Of a stretch of 50,440 bases of DNA, positions 17,639-26,832 are shown one piece after another. Source of the DNA: Bacteroidota bacterium (GTDB taxonomy: Bacteria; Bacteroidota; Rhodothermia; Rhodothermales; UBA10348); contig JAJCYQ010000044.1 of NCBI GenBank assembly GCA_029262835.1, forward strand, positions 1 through 50,440, in the 5' to 3' direction. Made by a program: the position numbers and the translations under genes. Position 1 is the first letter of the stretch; each line of letters begins with the position of its first letter. The notes beneath the pieces were generated by a model, which saw only the letters and a program-made list of their open reading frames with translations, did no database searches and had not been told where the DNA came from.

Positions 17639-18469
17639 TCAGACGAATACGCGATCGGAAATCAGGCGCTCGCTGCGGGCCCATGCGGTGAAATCCTCGA
17701 CCAGTTGACGGAACTCTTCGAGCGCAAAGAGGATGGGCTGAACATGCCAGACCTCGTATTCCTGCGCGGTCACCGCTTCGATACTGAAGGGCTGGACTTC
17801 CACGTCGTCCGAGAGCGAATGAGTCAGCTCGTTCGATGAGGACATGATTCCGGCACCAAACACGCGGAGCCCCCGGGATTCCCGTATAAGGCCGAACTCG
17901 ATCGTAAACCAGTGCAGACGCTCAAGCGCCGTACGCTGCGCGCCACGGGCAAGCAGCGCCGCGCGGCCGAACAGATGGTAAAAATCGGCAACGGCCGGCT
18001 CGGTCAACATGGGCATGTGGCCGAACATGTCGTGGAAACAATCGGGCGCCGGCGTGTAGTCCAGTTCGTGCGCTTCCCGGATGTAGTCGGTCGAGGGAAA
18101 AGTGCGTTCCGAAATGAGCCTGAAAAAGTCCTGTTCGTGTAGCAGCCCTGGAATCCGGGCCACACGCCAACCGGTTTCACGCTCCATCACCGAACTCAGG
18201 TCGCGCAACAGCGGAATCCGATCGGGCGTCATTTCGAGCAGGTCTATGCCCTGTAGAAAGGCTTCGCCCGCCCGCCCTGGCAAGAGCTCCTTCTGGCGGT
18301 CAAAAAGTACCTTCCAGTTGGCGTGCATTTCCGCCGTGTAGCGCGGCGCCTCAATCTCGCTGCCGACCGGCGTATGTCCCGTCAAATACTGTGGAATACA
18401 CCGCGGGTCCACCCCTTGTTCTGCTGCCTTGTCATAGGCTGATCTGGGCTGCGATGCGTTCGTATCCAT
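17639..18469 (-). CDS. phhA: Phenylalanine-4-hydroxylase
   Basis: The 276-aa protein is a bacterial monomer-type aromatic amino acid hydroxylase without the eukaryotic regulatory domain. The iron ligands are visible as His146 and His151 in CFHDMFGHMPML and Glu191 in HWFTIEFGL. It converts phenylalanine to tyrosine with O2 and a tetrahydropterin. The ATG is preceded by a strong GGAGGA, one of the clearest ribosome-binding sites in the window. No pterin dehydratase (phhB) gene is adjacent. Upstream lies a 9-bp inverted repeat and then the antiporter gene. Confidence 0.92.
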   Translation of the reverse strand: MDTNASQPRSAYDKAAEQGVDPRCIPQYLTGHTPVGSEIEAPRYTAEMHANWKVLFDRQKELLPGRAGEAFLQGIDLLEMTPDRIPLLRDLSSVMERETGWRVARIPGLLHEQDFFRLISERTFPSTDYIREAHELDYTPAPDCFHDMFGHMPMLTEPAVADFYHLFGRAALLARGAQRTALERLHWFTIEFGLIRESRGLRVFGAGIMSSSNELTHSLSDDVEVQPFSIEAVTAQEYEVWHVQPILFALEEFRQLVEDFTAWARSERLISDRVFV

Positions 18470-18511
18470 GGTATTCCTCCGCCGTGCCTTGACACGCTCT
18501 GTCTCTGTTGG

Positions 18512-18559
18512 TGAACACTGTTAACCCCAAGTAGTACGCCTGGCGTGCAGCAGTGTTCA
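18512..18559. repeat. 9-bp inverted repeat between the antiporter and phhA genes
   Basis: TGAACACTG (18512-18520) and CAGTGTTCA (18551-18559) are perfect inverted arms separated by 30 bp. The pair lies in the 114-bp gap between the antiporter stop and the phhA start. It could be a regulator site pair for phhA or a stem behind the antiporter gene; there is no T-tract. Confidence 0.4.
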
Positions 18560-18583
18560 GAGCCCTTCTCGCGCCGGTCCGGA

Positions 18584-20014
18584 TCAGCCCATCCAGCCCG
18601 CCAGCAGGAAACCCAGGAAACTCACAACAGCGAGGCCTGCCGCATACGGCATCTGCGTATTGATGTGATCCACGTGATCACTTGCTGCGGCCATGGAGGA
18701 AATCAGGGACGTATCGGAGAGGGGCGATGCATGGTCCCCGAATATGCCACCCGCCAGCACGGCACCGAGCATGAGCGGGAGGTGAATACCCAGTCCCTCG
18801 GCGAGCGGCATGGCGATGGGAATCAGGATGGCAAACCCGGTCCAGGACGAACCAAGCGTGAATGACACGAAGCACCCGATCAGGAAGACGAGCGCCGGAA
18901 TCCACCATACCGGCCATCCATCTCCCAGAAGACTGACCACATACGGGCCCATTTCAAGCGCGCGACTGACCTGCCCGAGCGCAAAGGCCAGCGCAACCAG
19001 GAAGACCATGCCCACCATGCCCCCGGAACCCTTGAGCACGAGCGCCATGGAGTCGACCGGCTTCATCAGGACGCTGCCATCCCGGGCCGACCCCGGCAGG
19101 GCCAACATGATCATGCCGACGGCAACAGCCGCCGCGACGGCCCAGAGCGCCGACGTGGAGCCGCTGCCCTGCATGATCTGACCTTCCCCTGTGACATACA
19201 GGCCGAATACGATCATGCCAATCATGACCCCGATGGGAATGAGCAGGTTGCGCGCACGCTCCGGAGCGCCACTCAGAGGTTCGAGCCCAACGACCTCATC
19301 GGCCACCAGCGGTACAGCACCTTCGCGCAGCAATGCGCCCGTCGTCTGCGCCCGGACTTCTGCCTTTTTCATGGATCCGAACCCCCAGCCCGAGAGGGCC
19401 GTGAAGAGCCCGAAGGCAATCGAGAGGAGCGCATAGAAGTTGAACAGAAGCGACTCGGCCAGCAGGCCGACACTCCCCGCGGCCAGCCCCTGTGCAGCCA
19501 GGAGTCCCAGCACGTAGGCGCCCCAGCCGTTGAGTGGTACGGTCATACAGACCGACGCGCTCGTCACATCCGCATACCAGGCCAGCTTCTCGCGCGGTAT
19601 TCGGAGCCTGTCGAACAGTGGCCGATTGATGGCGCCAACGGCCAGACAGGTAATACTCGATTCCACGAAAATCACCATCCCCGTCGCCCAGGCCAGCAGC
19701 TCCGCCCCCCGCCGGGTCTGTCCCCATCCCCGTTTCTGCGCCCAGGAAATGAACCCTGCCACGCCGCCCGACGCCTGAACAAGGGCAATCAGCCCACCGA
19801 CCAGCATACTGAACAGCAGGATGCTGGTGTTGCTTCGATCCTCGAACACGGTCACCAGTTGACTCATGAGCTCCCGCAGTCCCAGAACGGGATTCCCGCC
19901 GACCAGTATGGTCGTCCCGAGCCATAGCCCAGTGAGCAGTGACAGGTAAACCTCGCGGGACCAGAGGGCCAGGACGATGGCCACGACAGGTGGTAAGAGT
20001 ACAATCCAGTCCAT
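18584..20014 (-). CDS. NhaC-family Na+/H+ antiporter
   Basis: The product of about 476 aa is a polytopic inner-membrane protein of about 11-12 helices. It carries family features such as SREVYLSLLTGLWLGT near the N-terminus, an ESSITCLAVGAINRP segment and, near the C-terminus, SFTLGSSWTGFAILIP and GGIFGDHASPLSDTSL. It probably exchanges sodium for protons or carries an organic substrate in the wider ion-transporter superfamily. I chose the ATG at 20014 because the first helix starts directly after it; a GTG at 20032 would add six residues. It is divergent from the phosphatase gene. Confidence 0.82.
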   Translation of the reverse strand: MDWIVLLPPVVAIVLALWSREVYLSLLTGLWLGTTILVGGNPVLGLRELMSQLVTVFEDRSNTSILLFSMLVGGLIALVQASGGVAGFISWAQKRGWGQTRRGAELLAWATGMVIFVESSITCLAVGAINRPLFDRLRIPREKLAWYADVTSASVCMTVPLNGWGAYVLGLLAAQGLAAGSVGLLAESLLFNFYALLSIAFGLFTALSGWGFGSMKKAEVRAQTTGALLREGAVPLVADEVVGLEPLSGAPERARNLLIPIGVMIGMIVFGLYVTGEGQIMQGSGSTSALWAVAAAVAVGMIMLALPGSARDGSVLMKPVDSMALVLKGSGGMVGMVFLVALAFALGQVSRALEMGPYVVSLLGDGWPVWWIPALVFLIGCFVSFTLGSSWTGFAILIPIAMPLAEGLGIHLPLMLGAVLAGGIFGDHASPLSDTSLISSMAAASDHVDHINTQMPYAAGLAVVSFLGFLLAGWMG

Positions 20015-20052
20015 GGAAACAGTTGTTGGCACGTTGAAATCGGGATTTTAAT

Positions 20053-20102
20053 GTACATGTTGTACGGCATGCACGCACCCAATCCATTTTTGTATCGTAC
20101 AA
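20053..20102. promoter_or_regulatory. Two short dyads in the divergent NhaC/SpoIIE gap
   Basis: GTACA-TGT-TGTAC (20053-20065) and TTGTA-TCG-TACAA (20090-20102) are both 5-bp arms with a 3-bp spacer. They fill the 98-bp divergent gap and could bind one regulator. This is pattern-based only. Confidence 0.25.
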
Positions 20103-20130
20103 TTGCCCCTTCACGCCCGTTCAGGTACCC

Positions 20131-21216
20131 ATGCGCCGCTACGCGAAACACTTCGATTCCGCCTCTGATTTCACCCGACAGATGGTCGACGATATCAATT
20201 CGGGCGAACTCCCGACGACGATCCGACGCGACCTCAAGGAGACCTGGGACTTCTATCTCGATCCGGAGGAACGGCGGCAGCTTGCCGCCATGAACCGGTT
20301 CAAGAGGGGCGTCTACTCGACCGGCTACCTGTTCCGGGGCCTTTTCCTGAAGCTGACCCCGCTCCGGCGCGCATTCCTGCTTTTCTCCCTCTACCTCATG
20401 TGGATCGGGTTGCCGGACAACGCGCTCCAGACCGTCTCCGGCTTCACCCTCGTACTGTTCGTACTGGGCCTTGAGCTCAAGGACAAACTGCTGGCACGCG
20501 ACGAGCTCGAAGCAGGCCGGGCGGTCCAACTGGCCCTCATGCCCGCCCGCCTTCCTGATGTTCCAGGTTGGGACGTCTGGATGTACACGACACCCGCCAA
20601 TGACGTGGGCGGCGATCTGATCGATCATATGATGCACGGCGAGGACCGGCTCAGCCTTGCGCTTGGTGACGTAGCGGGCAAGGGTCTTCCGGCGGCGCTC
20701 ATGGCCGCCCGATTGCAAGCCACGCTCCGAGCACTGCTTCCCGAAACATCCGATCCTGGTCGGCTGATGGATACCCTCAACCGGGTGGTCTGCCGCGATG
20801 GACTACCCAGCAAGTTCGCTTCAATGGTCGTCATTGACGTAGCATCGGGCGGCTCGGATGTGGCTCTCGTGAACGCCGGTCACCTTCCTCCCATCCACGT
20901 CCACGAGGACGGATCAACCGGCCTCGGCCGGGGTGGGCCGGCCGTCGGCCTGATTCCAAGCGCCCGCTTCGCATCGACCCGTGTCACACTAGAGGTTGAC
21001 GACATGCTGGTCGTCTGCTCGGACGGTGTCACAGAGGCGCGCAATGAACTGGGCGATTTTTTCGGGGACGAACGGTTCCTCGATCTTATCCACCGCGTGC
21101 ACGGACTGTCTGCCGAGGATGTAGGCGAGCGTATTCTACGCGCCGTCCATGAATTCATGGGAGCGGCTCGTCCAAACGACGATCTTTCCCTCGTAATATT
21201 GCGAAAAACAATATGA
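20131..21216 (+). CDS. SpoIIE/RsbU-type PP2C serine phosphatase, membrane-anchored
   Basis: The 361-aa protein has a basic N-terminal region, two predicted membrane segments (about 80-95 and 98-114) and a PPM-type SpoIIE phosphatase domain from about 125. Metal-binding motifs are visible: NDVGGD (157-162), GDVAGKGLPAAL (179-190), LVVCSDGVTEAR and the C-terminal NDDLSLVIL. Such enzymes dephosphorylate anti-sigma antagonists in partner-switching pathways. No RsbV/RsbW-like partner is in the window, so its target is unknown. The stop overlaps the ridA start by 4 bp (ATGA). Confidence 0.87.
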   Translation: MRRYAKHFDSASDFTRQMVDDINSGELPTTIRRDLKETWDFYLDPEERRQLAAMNRFKRGVYSTGYLFRGLFLKLTPLRRAFLLFSLYLMWIGLPDNALQTVSGFTLVLFVLGLELKDKLLARDELEAGRAVQLALMPARLPDVPGWDVWMYTTPANDVGGDLIDHMMHGEDRLSLALGDVAGKGLPAALMAARLQATLRALLPETSDPGRLMDTLNRVVCRDGLPSKFASMVVIDVASGGSDVALVNAGHLPPIHVHEDGSTGLGRGGPAVGLIPSARFASTRVTLEVDDMLVVCSDGVTEARNELGDFFGDERFLDLIHRVHGLSAEDVGERILRAVHEFMGAARPNDDLSLVILRKTI

Positions 21217-21608
21217 ACAGCGCCATCACCCGTGTTTCGTCGGGCCGTCCGTGGGAGCCGGTGGTCGGCTACTGCCGCGCCGTGCGGGCAGGTGACTGGG
21301 TGCACGTCGCTGGCACGACCGCCGTTGATGACCAGGGAAATGTGCTTTTTCCTGGAGATGCGGCGGCCCAGACCCGCGTCGTCCTCGAGACGATTGCGCG
21401 CGCACTTACCGACGCGGGGGCTTCGCTTGAACAGGTCGTCCGGACGCGGATGTTCGTTGTCAACATATCGGAGTGGGAAGCCATCGGGCGTGAACACGGC
21501 CGCGTCTTCGGTGACATCCGTCCCGCATCCACGATGGTCGAGGTGTCAGCTCTTGTCGATCCGGATTTGCTTGTTGAAATTGAAGCCGAAGCATACATCG
21601 GATCTTGA
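21213..21608 (+). CDS. RidA/YjgF-family protein
   Basis: The 131-aa protein has the chorismate-mutase-like YjgF fold. Features include VHVAGTTAVDDQGNV and the hallmark helix and strand LEQVVRTRMFVVNIS, with the Arg used for substrate carboxylate binding. The C-terminal STMVEVSALVDPDLLVEIEAEA is typical. RidA enzymes hydrolyse reactive enamine/imine intermediates formed by PLP enzymes; many subfamilies have other roles, and this one is not assigned. Translation is coupled to the phosphatase gene by a 4-bp overlap. Confidence 0.88.
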   Translation: MNSAITRVSSGRPWEPVVGYCRAVRAGDWVHVAGTTAVDDQGNVLFPGDAAAQTRVVLETIARALTDAGASLEQVVRTRMFVVNISEWEAIGREHGRVFGDIRPASTMVEVSALVDPDLLVEIEAEAYIGS

Positions 21609-21704
21609 CTGGCGCGTTATGTGTCCAGGCACTATATTTTTTGGTCGTACCGTCTTTTTCACGCGACGAATCTTCACGCCCAGCCAGTAAGCAATCCCAG
21701 CTGC

Positions 21705-22670
21705 ATGAGTTCACCCACATTCCGGTATGATCCCGATACGTGCACCTATGTGCCCGTTAAAAAGAACCGTACCCGGTTTGTTGCGCGCGTCGTGCTGGCG
21801 GGACTTGCCGTCGGACTGGTGTCGATGTTCGTCCTGGACAGGGTGGCTTCCACGCCTGAAGAGCTGGCACTTGAAAACGAGAACGCCGTCCTGCGCACAC
21901 AGCTCGAGCACGTCGCCTCCCGTCTTGATCAGCTGGCCGGAGACCTGGGTGAGCTCAAGGAGCACGACTCCGAGCTCTACCGTACACTCTTCGCCATTGA
22001 CGATATCCCGGGTGATGTACGCCAGGTTGGAACGGGTGGCACGGAAGCCTATCCAGAATTCAGCGGCTTCCGAAATGAGACCCGGCAGTTGCTCATTGCA
22101 ACCGCCAGTCGCATGGACAAGGTCGAGCGCCAGTTGTCCCTGCAGAATGACAGTTACCGCGAACTCTCCACGCTGGCCGGGGAATACGAGAGGCGTCTCG
22201 CCGAAATGCCGGCCATTCTGCCGGTAAACGGTCCCATCACGTCTGGGTTCGGCATGCGCACGCATCCGGTGCTCAAGGTCAAACGCATGCACGGAGGGCT
22301 GGACTTCCATGCTCCCCGCGGAACGCCCGTCCACGCCACAGGAGACGGCGTCATTGTCCAGACAGGAACGTCGGCTGGGTATGGCCGCTTTGTGAAAATA
22401 CGGCATGAAACGGCTGGACTGACAACAGTTTACGGCCACCTGTCCCGCGTACCACGGGAAATCCGGCGCGGCGCTGTGGTCGGACGCGGCGACGTAATCG
22501 GGTTCAGCGGAGACACAGGATTGGCCAATGCACCTCATTTGCACTATGAAGTGCAGGATCTTGAAGGTCGGTCACTGAATCCTGTTTATTTCTTTGCGCC
22601 CAGTATGACGCCCGACGAGTACGAACGTCTGGTGACCCTGGCAGAGAGCACGACACTGATGTTCGATTAG
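21705..22670 (+). CDS. M23-family (LytM) cell-wall metallopeptidase
   Basis: The 321-aa protein has a short cytoplasmic N-terminus, a membrane helix (about 25-45), a coiled-coil stretch (about 52-90 and 135-168) and a C-terminal M23 domain. Zinc ligands are visible as His196 and Asp200 in MHGGLDFH and His280 in HLHYEV; His245 and His278 are the probable catalytic residues. It is predicted to cut peptidoglycan cross-bridges in the periplasm. I placed the start at 21705 because the upstream part of the frame (from 21621) looks non-coding. The TM, coiled-coil and M23 architecture is common in Bacteroidota. Confidence 0.88.
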   Translation: MSSPTFRYDPDTCTYVPVKKNRTRFVARVVLAGLAVGLVSMFVLDRVASTPEELALENENAVLRTQLEHVASRLDQLAGDLGELKEHDSELYRTLFAIDDIPGDVRQVGTGGTEAYPEFSGFRNETRQLLIATASRMDKVERQLSLQNDSYRELSTLAGEYERRLAEMPAILPVNGPITSGFGMRTHPVLKVKRMHGGLDFHAPRGTPVHATGDGVIVQTGTSAGYGRFVKIRHETAGLTTVYGHLSRVPREIRRGAVVGRGDVIGFSGDTGLANAPHLHYEVQDLEGRSLNPVYFFAPSMTPDEYERLVTLAESTTLMFD

Positions 22671-22742
22671 TTGTCTTGCTTTTGTCTCTTCCGCGGCCTA
22701 TTGTCCGTGGAAATGTCACTGTGAACTGTTCGTCTGCATTAC

Positions 22743-22961
22743 ATGTACTGGACGCTGGAATTAGCCTCGCATCTTGAGGACGCACCATGGCCCGCCACAC
22801 GGGAGGAGTTGATCGACTACGCCGAGCGGACGGGTGCGCCGCTGGAAGTCGTAGAGAATCTGGAAGCCATGGAGGACGATGGCGAACCCTACGAAAGCAT
22901 AGAGGAGGTGTGGCCGGATTTCCCTACGCAGGACGACGACTTCTATTTCGAGGACGAATAG
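22743..22961 (+). CDS. DUF2795-family small acidic protein
   Basis: The 72-aa protein is complete and matches the DUF2795 pattern: MYWTLELASHLEDAPWPATR, then LIDYAERTGAPLEVVENL, and an acidic end with PYESIEEVWPDFP. It is cytoplasmic, helical and strongly acidic. Function is unknown. Its last bases overlap the probable start region of the BamA-like gene in another frame, implying coupled translation. Confidence 0.85.
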   Translation: MYWTLELASHLEDAPWPATREELIDYAERTGAPLEVVENLEAMEDDGEPYESIEEVWPDFPTQDDDFYFEDE

Positions 22962-25399
22962 GGGCCGCCCTCCGTTTGGCGCTTGTCGCCTTCGCACTCG
23001 TCCTTGTTGCTCCCCTGCCGCGTGCCGATGCCCAGCGGATTTCCGATAGCGAGCGGCCCCTCATCACGGACGTCCGATTTGCCGGTAATCCGGTCTTCCC
23101 GCGGGAGCAGCTCGAGCTCTACGTTCGAACCAGCACGAATCGGCGCATCCTGAATATTCCTGGCGCCACATGGTGGCGCTGGATTTACCAGTTCGGGGCG
23201 GAGACGCTGAATGGTGGAGCGGCAGGGCGCGTTTTCATGGCAACAGGGGAACCCCCGGCCTTCCTGGACTCCACGACCGTAGCCGCGGACGTGGAGCAGC
23301 TCCGATTGTTGTATCTCAGAGAGGGATTCCGGGATGCATCCGTTACGTTTGAGGTCACGCCCCCTTCCGACCTGAACCGCGTCCAGGTCACATTTCGTAT
23401 TGACGCTGGTCAGCCCACGTATTTCCGCACTGTAGCTTACGTGGGACTGGACAGTCTGACGACCACCGAGCGGGAGGAACTGCTCGAGGCCTCCCTCTTC
23501 GACGCACGGCCCGGTCCGTCGTCCGTAGCCGAGCTACGGCTCGAACCAGACGGTCAGCGCTACTCGGAGCCTCTCCTGCTCGAAGAAGGGCGCCGGCTGC
23601 TCGGCTTCCTGCGCAATCGCGGTTTCGCAGAAGCAACGCGTGAAGGAATCCATGCCGTCGTCTATCCCATCCGACCCGATTCCTTTGATGTTACGTTCGC
23701 TATTGACCTGGGAGAACGGTTCCTGTTCGGAGACGTGTTCATGACCGTCGAGGGGCCGGACCCGACCGCCCCACCCCGATCAGACTCCACGTTTCTTGCC
23801 TCTACCACCCCCGACACCGAGGGGGGCATGCTCCGGGCGACGTTCTCTGCCGAACCGCGCCTGAACTTCGGCCTTCTTGAACGAACGCTGCAGTTCCGTC
23901 CGGGCGATGTCTTCGACCAGAGCCGCCTGATTGCTACGAAGAGACGCCTCGATGCGACAGGTGTATTTTCGTTCACCGACCTTTTGGAGTCAGAACCCGA
24001 TTCGTCGGTCACTACCGGCATGCCAAGACGTGTACATTTTTACACCCTGCGTCCACGAATCCGCCACCAGATCCGGTTCGAGACGTTCATGTTGCAGCGC
24101 AGCGGTGCACTCGCCGACTCGGACAATGAACTCGGTGCCGGTCTGGGTGTGACGTACTCCAACCTGAACCTGTTCGGTGGCGGTGAGGCCTTCCGGGTGC
24201 GCGCTACAGGCAGTATCGCGGCTGACCTGGCCGGACTTGGTGGCTTTACTTCCGCGCAATGGGAAATCAATACCTCCCTGTCCTGGCCCTATCTGACCTT
24301 CCCGATGGGTCGGTTCGACCGACTCTCGTCACTCTACGATGCCCGGAGCCAGTTCAGCGTGACGTTCCTCGCGGCACGCCGCGACGCACTGCGCCTCATC
24401 CTGCGCGGGCGCGGTGGCGCCTCCTACCGTTTCGAACTGCGCCATACGGAAACGTTGACCTCGTTTGTGGACCTTCTCGACATCACGCTGTCCAACCCGG
24501 ACACGCTCAATGGATTCAATGACATTTTTCTGACCGACATCCTGAACGCCGTCGACGACCAGGTGCAACGCGCCCAGATCATAGAGGATTACACGCGCCC
24601 CCAGTTCAACAACGCCCTTCGCTATACCATCCGATCCATGACGACCGATCCGTTCCGGCGCACTCCCGGCCACTCCCGGGAGGCATCGTTCGAGGTGGGT
24701 GGCAACATGGGCTACCTGCTTGACCGTTTCGTCTTCACGCCATCCGAGGTCGAGGGCTCGCTTCCCGGTCTTGGTCTGTTCGGCGGAGGGTCAGAGGCCC
24801 GGCTTATTTACCGACAGTACATCCGTACGTCTACCGACATCCGATCCTACCGCCCGGTGGGTCGGCGCAGCATCCTGGCTCTGAGAGCCAATGTTGGCGC
24901 GGCCCACCCCGTGGGCCGCGCCAACGTCATTCCCTTCGACCGGCGCTTCTACGCCGGTGGCGCCAGTAGCGTGCGTGCGTGGCGACTGCGCGAACTCGGA
25001 CCGGGAGCGGCTACATTCGAGACCGAGGGCGACTCCCTCTCGACCGAAGGCACGAACATCCTGGGCGGTGAAATCAAACTCGAGGGCAGTGCCGAACTCC
25101 GGCTGACCGCCCTTCAGAGTTTCATGGAGGCGCGGTGGATCGTCGCCCTTTTTGCCGATGCCGGGAACGTCTGGACGGGACCACGTAATCCGGGCAGCAG
25201 CGCCGGACAGTTCCGGCTGCGCACGTTTCCGGGGGAGCTTGGTGTAGGCGCAGGATTCGGGCTGCGTCTTGCGTGGGAATTCCTTATTGTCCGGCTCGAT
25301 ACAGCCTACAAGGTCCACGACCCCCGACGCCAGGGCGAATTCCTGCCCGACAACTTCAATGAACCGGTCCTGCAGTTCGGTATCGGACACACATTCTAA
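22910..25399 (+). CDS. BamA/TamA-family outer-membrane assembly protein
   Basis: The product has a signal peptide (hydrophobic LALVAFALVLVAPL ending ADAQ), POTRA-like repeats (ITDVRFAGNPVFPREQLELY; LNFGLLERTLQFRPGDVF with RLDATGVFSF) and a 16-strand-type barrel with the RRFYAGGASSVRAWR loop motif and a terminal Phe (FGIGHTF). It probably inserts proteins into the outer membrane. The start is uncertain. The frame is open from 22787, but its first ~45 codons overlap DUF2795 and do not look coding. I used GTG at 22910, which gives an Arg-rich signal peptide; TTG at 22976 is the other choice. Its place beside a small DUF2795 gene, not beside skp/lpxD, argues for a paralogue rather than the main BamA. 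Confidence 0.85.
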   Translation: MAGFPYAGRRLLFRGRIGAALRLALVAFALVLVAPLPRADAQRISDSERPLITDVRFAGNPVFPREQLELYVRTSTNRRILNIPGATWWRWIYQFGAETLNGGAAGRVFMATGEPPAFLDSTTVAADVEQLRLLYLREGFRDASVTFEVTPPSDLNRVQVTFRIDAGQPTYFRTVAYVGLDSLTTTEREELLEASLFDARPGPSSVAELRLEPDGQRYSEPLLLEEGRRLLGFLRNRGFAEATREGIHAVVYPIRPDSFDVTFAIDLGERFLFGDVFMTVEGPDPTAPPRSDSTFLASTTPDTEGGMLRATFSAEPRLNFGLLERTLQFRPGDVFDQSRLIATKRRLDATGVFSFTDLLESEPDSSVTTGMPRRVHFYTLRPRIRHQIRFETFMLQRSGALADSDNELGAGLGVTYSNLNLFGGGEAFRVRATGSIAADLAGLGGFTSAQWEINTSLSWPYLTFPMGRFDRLSSLYDARSQFSVTFLAARRDALRLILRGRGGASYRFELRHTETLTSFVDLLDITLSNPDTLNGFNDIFLTDILNAVDDQVQRAQIIEDYTRPQFNNALRYTIRSMTTDPFRRTPGHSREASFEVGGNMGYLLDRFVFTPSEVEGSLPGLGLFGGGSEARLIYRQYIRTSTDIRSYRPVGRRSILALRANVGAAHPVGRANVIPFDRRFYAGGASSVRAWRLRELGPGAATFETEGDSLSTEGTNILGGEIKLEGSAELRLTALQSFMEARWIVALFADAGNVWTGPRNPGSSAGQFRLRTFPGELGVGAGFGLRLAWEFLIVRLDTAYKVHDPRRQGEFLPDNFNEPVLQFGIGHTF

Positions 25400-25409
25400 C
25401 AAAGACTCC

Positions 25410-26822
25410 ATGCAACCTTCCATAAAGAAAGGCGCCGTACTGACGCTGGAAATCGAAAAGTTCGCCGATCGGGGCAAGTCGTTGTGCCGACGGGACGGAT
25501 ACGTGATTTTTGTGCCCGGAGCAGTTCCCGGGGACACCGTCAAGGTGCGGGTATACAAGCGCCGCAAGAAGTTTGCAGAGGCCGCCATATTGGAGATCGT
25601 AACGCCCAGTCCGCTGCGCGTGGCGCCGCGCTGTCGGTACGCATCCAGTTGCGGGGGGTGCAAGTGGCAACACGTGGATTACCAGGCCCAACTCGACGCC
25701 AAGACCCAGTCCGTACGCGAGGCGTTCGAACACGTGGGTGGATTCGACGAGGTCGACGTCCGGCCGGCGATTGGGGCAGAGGACGTGTACTACTATCGCA
25801 ACAAAATGGAGTTCAGCTTCAGCGCCATGCGTTGGCTCACTCCCGACGAAATTGCTTCGGGCGCGACGTTCGATACGTCCTTCGCTCTTGGCCTGCACGC
25901 CCCGGGTAATTTTGCCAAGGTCATTGACCTCGAGGAGTGTCATCTGCAGTCCGAGTTGAGTGCCCGCATGGTGAACGGCATCCGGACATTCGTCAAGCAG
26001 CAGGAGTGGTCGGTTTGGCATGTCAGGCGGCAGCAGGGCTACCTGAAGCACCTCGTCATCCGCGAGGCTGCGCACACGGAGGACCTCATGGTCAATCTGG
26101 TCACCGACCATTGGAGTGAAGAGCGCATGGCGCAGTTCGCCGCATTCCTCCAATCGTCTTTCCCCGAGGTCACCACGCTCGTCAACACCATAAACAGCGG
26201 TGTCGCACAGACGGCCTTCGGCGAGGAAATGCACACGGTATTTGGCCCGGGAACCATCCGGGACCGGATTGGCGATGCCACGTTCGAGGTCGCCTCGAAT
26301 GCGTTCTTTCAGACCAACACCAAACAGGCACACGTCCTTTACGAAGCGGTCCGGGAAGCGGCGGGCTTTTCTCCGACAGATCTGGTATACGACCTGTACG
26401 CAGGAGCCGGTACGATATCCATCCACGTCGCTCCGCATGTCAGACACGTCGTTGGCGTCGAACTGATCGAAGAAGCCGTCGAGAACGCCCGGCGCAACGC
26501 CAAGGCCAACGGGATCGAGAATGTAACGTTTGAGACCGGCGACATGCTGGCGCTTTTCAACCCCACGTTCACGGACCGACACGGCAAGCCTGACGTCCTT
26601 ATTGTCGACCCTCCACGTGCGGGCCTGCACTCCAAAGTGGTCGCGCAGATTGCCCAGCTTGCGCCCGAGCGCTTCATCTACGTGAGTTGCAACCCGCTCT
26701 CCCAGGCCCGTGACCTTGCCCTTGTCCGTGACGCCTATGATTTGCATTACGTGCAGGCGGTCGATCTCTTCCCACACACCCACCACGTCGAATCGGTCGC
26801 TCAACTGACGCTGAAAAAATAA
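25410..26822 (+). CDS. rlmD: 23S rRNA (uracil-C5)-methyltransferase, RlmD/TrmA family
   Basis: The 470-aa protein has an N-terminal TRAM domain (LTLEIEKFADRGKSLCR, VPGAVPGDTVKVRV). A 4Fe-4S cluster site follows, with Cys75, Cys81, Cys84 and Cys177 (RCRYASSCGGCKWQH). The SAM-binding motif is DLYAGAGTISIHV, followed by DPPRAGL and the catalytic Cys in YVSCNP. It methylates a uracil at C5 in 23S rRNA; the exact position cannot be read from sequence. The ATG at 25410 starts at the TRAM domain; the frame upstream lies inside the BamA-like gene. It starts 10 bp after that gene's stop. Confidence 0.9.
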   Translation: MQPSIKKGAVLTLEIEKFADRGKSLCRRDGYVIFVPGAVPGDTVKVRVYKRRKKFAEAAILEIVTPSPLRVAPRCRYASSCGGCKWQHVDYQAQLDAKTQSVREAFEHVGGFDEVDVRPAIGAEDVYYYRNKMEFSFSAMRWLTPDEIASGATFDTSFALGLHAPGNFAKVIDLEECHLQSELSARMVNGIRTFVKQQEWSVWHVRRQQGYLKHLVIREAAHTEDLMVNLVTDHWSEERMAQFAAFLQSSFPEVTTLVNTINSGVAQTAFGEEMHTVFGPGTIRDRIGDATFEVASNAFFQTNTKQAHVLYEAVREAAGFSPTDLVYDLYAGAGTISIHVAPHVRHVVGVELIEEAVENARRNAKANGIENVTFETGDMLALFNPTFTDRHGKPDVLIVDPPRAGLHSKVVAQIAQLAPERFIYVSCNPLSQARDLALVRDAYDLHYVQAVDLFPHTHHVESVAQLTLKK

Positions 26823-26832
26823 CACGTACAAC

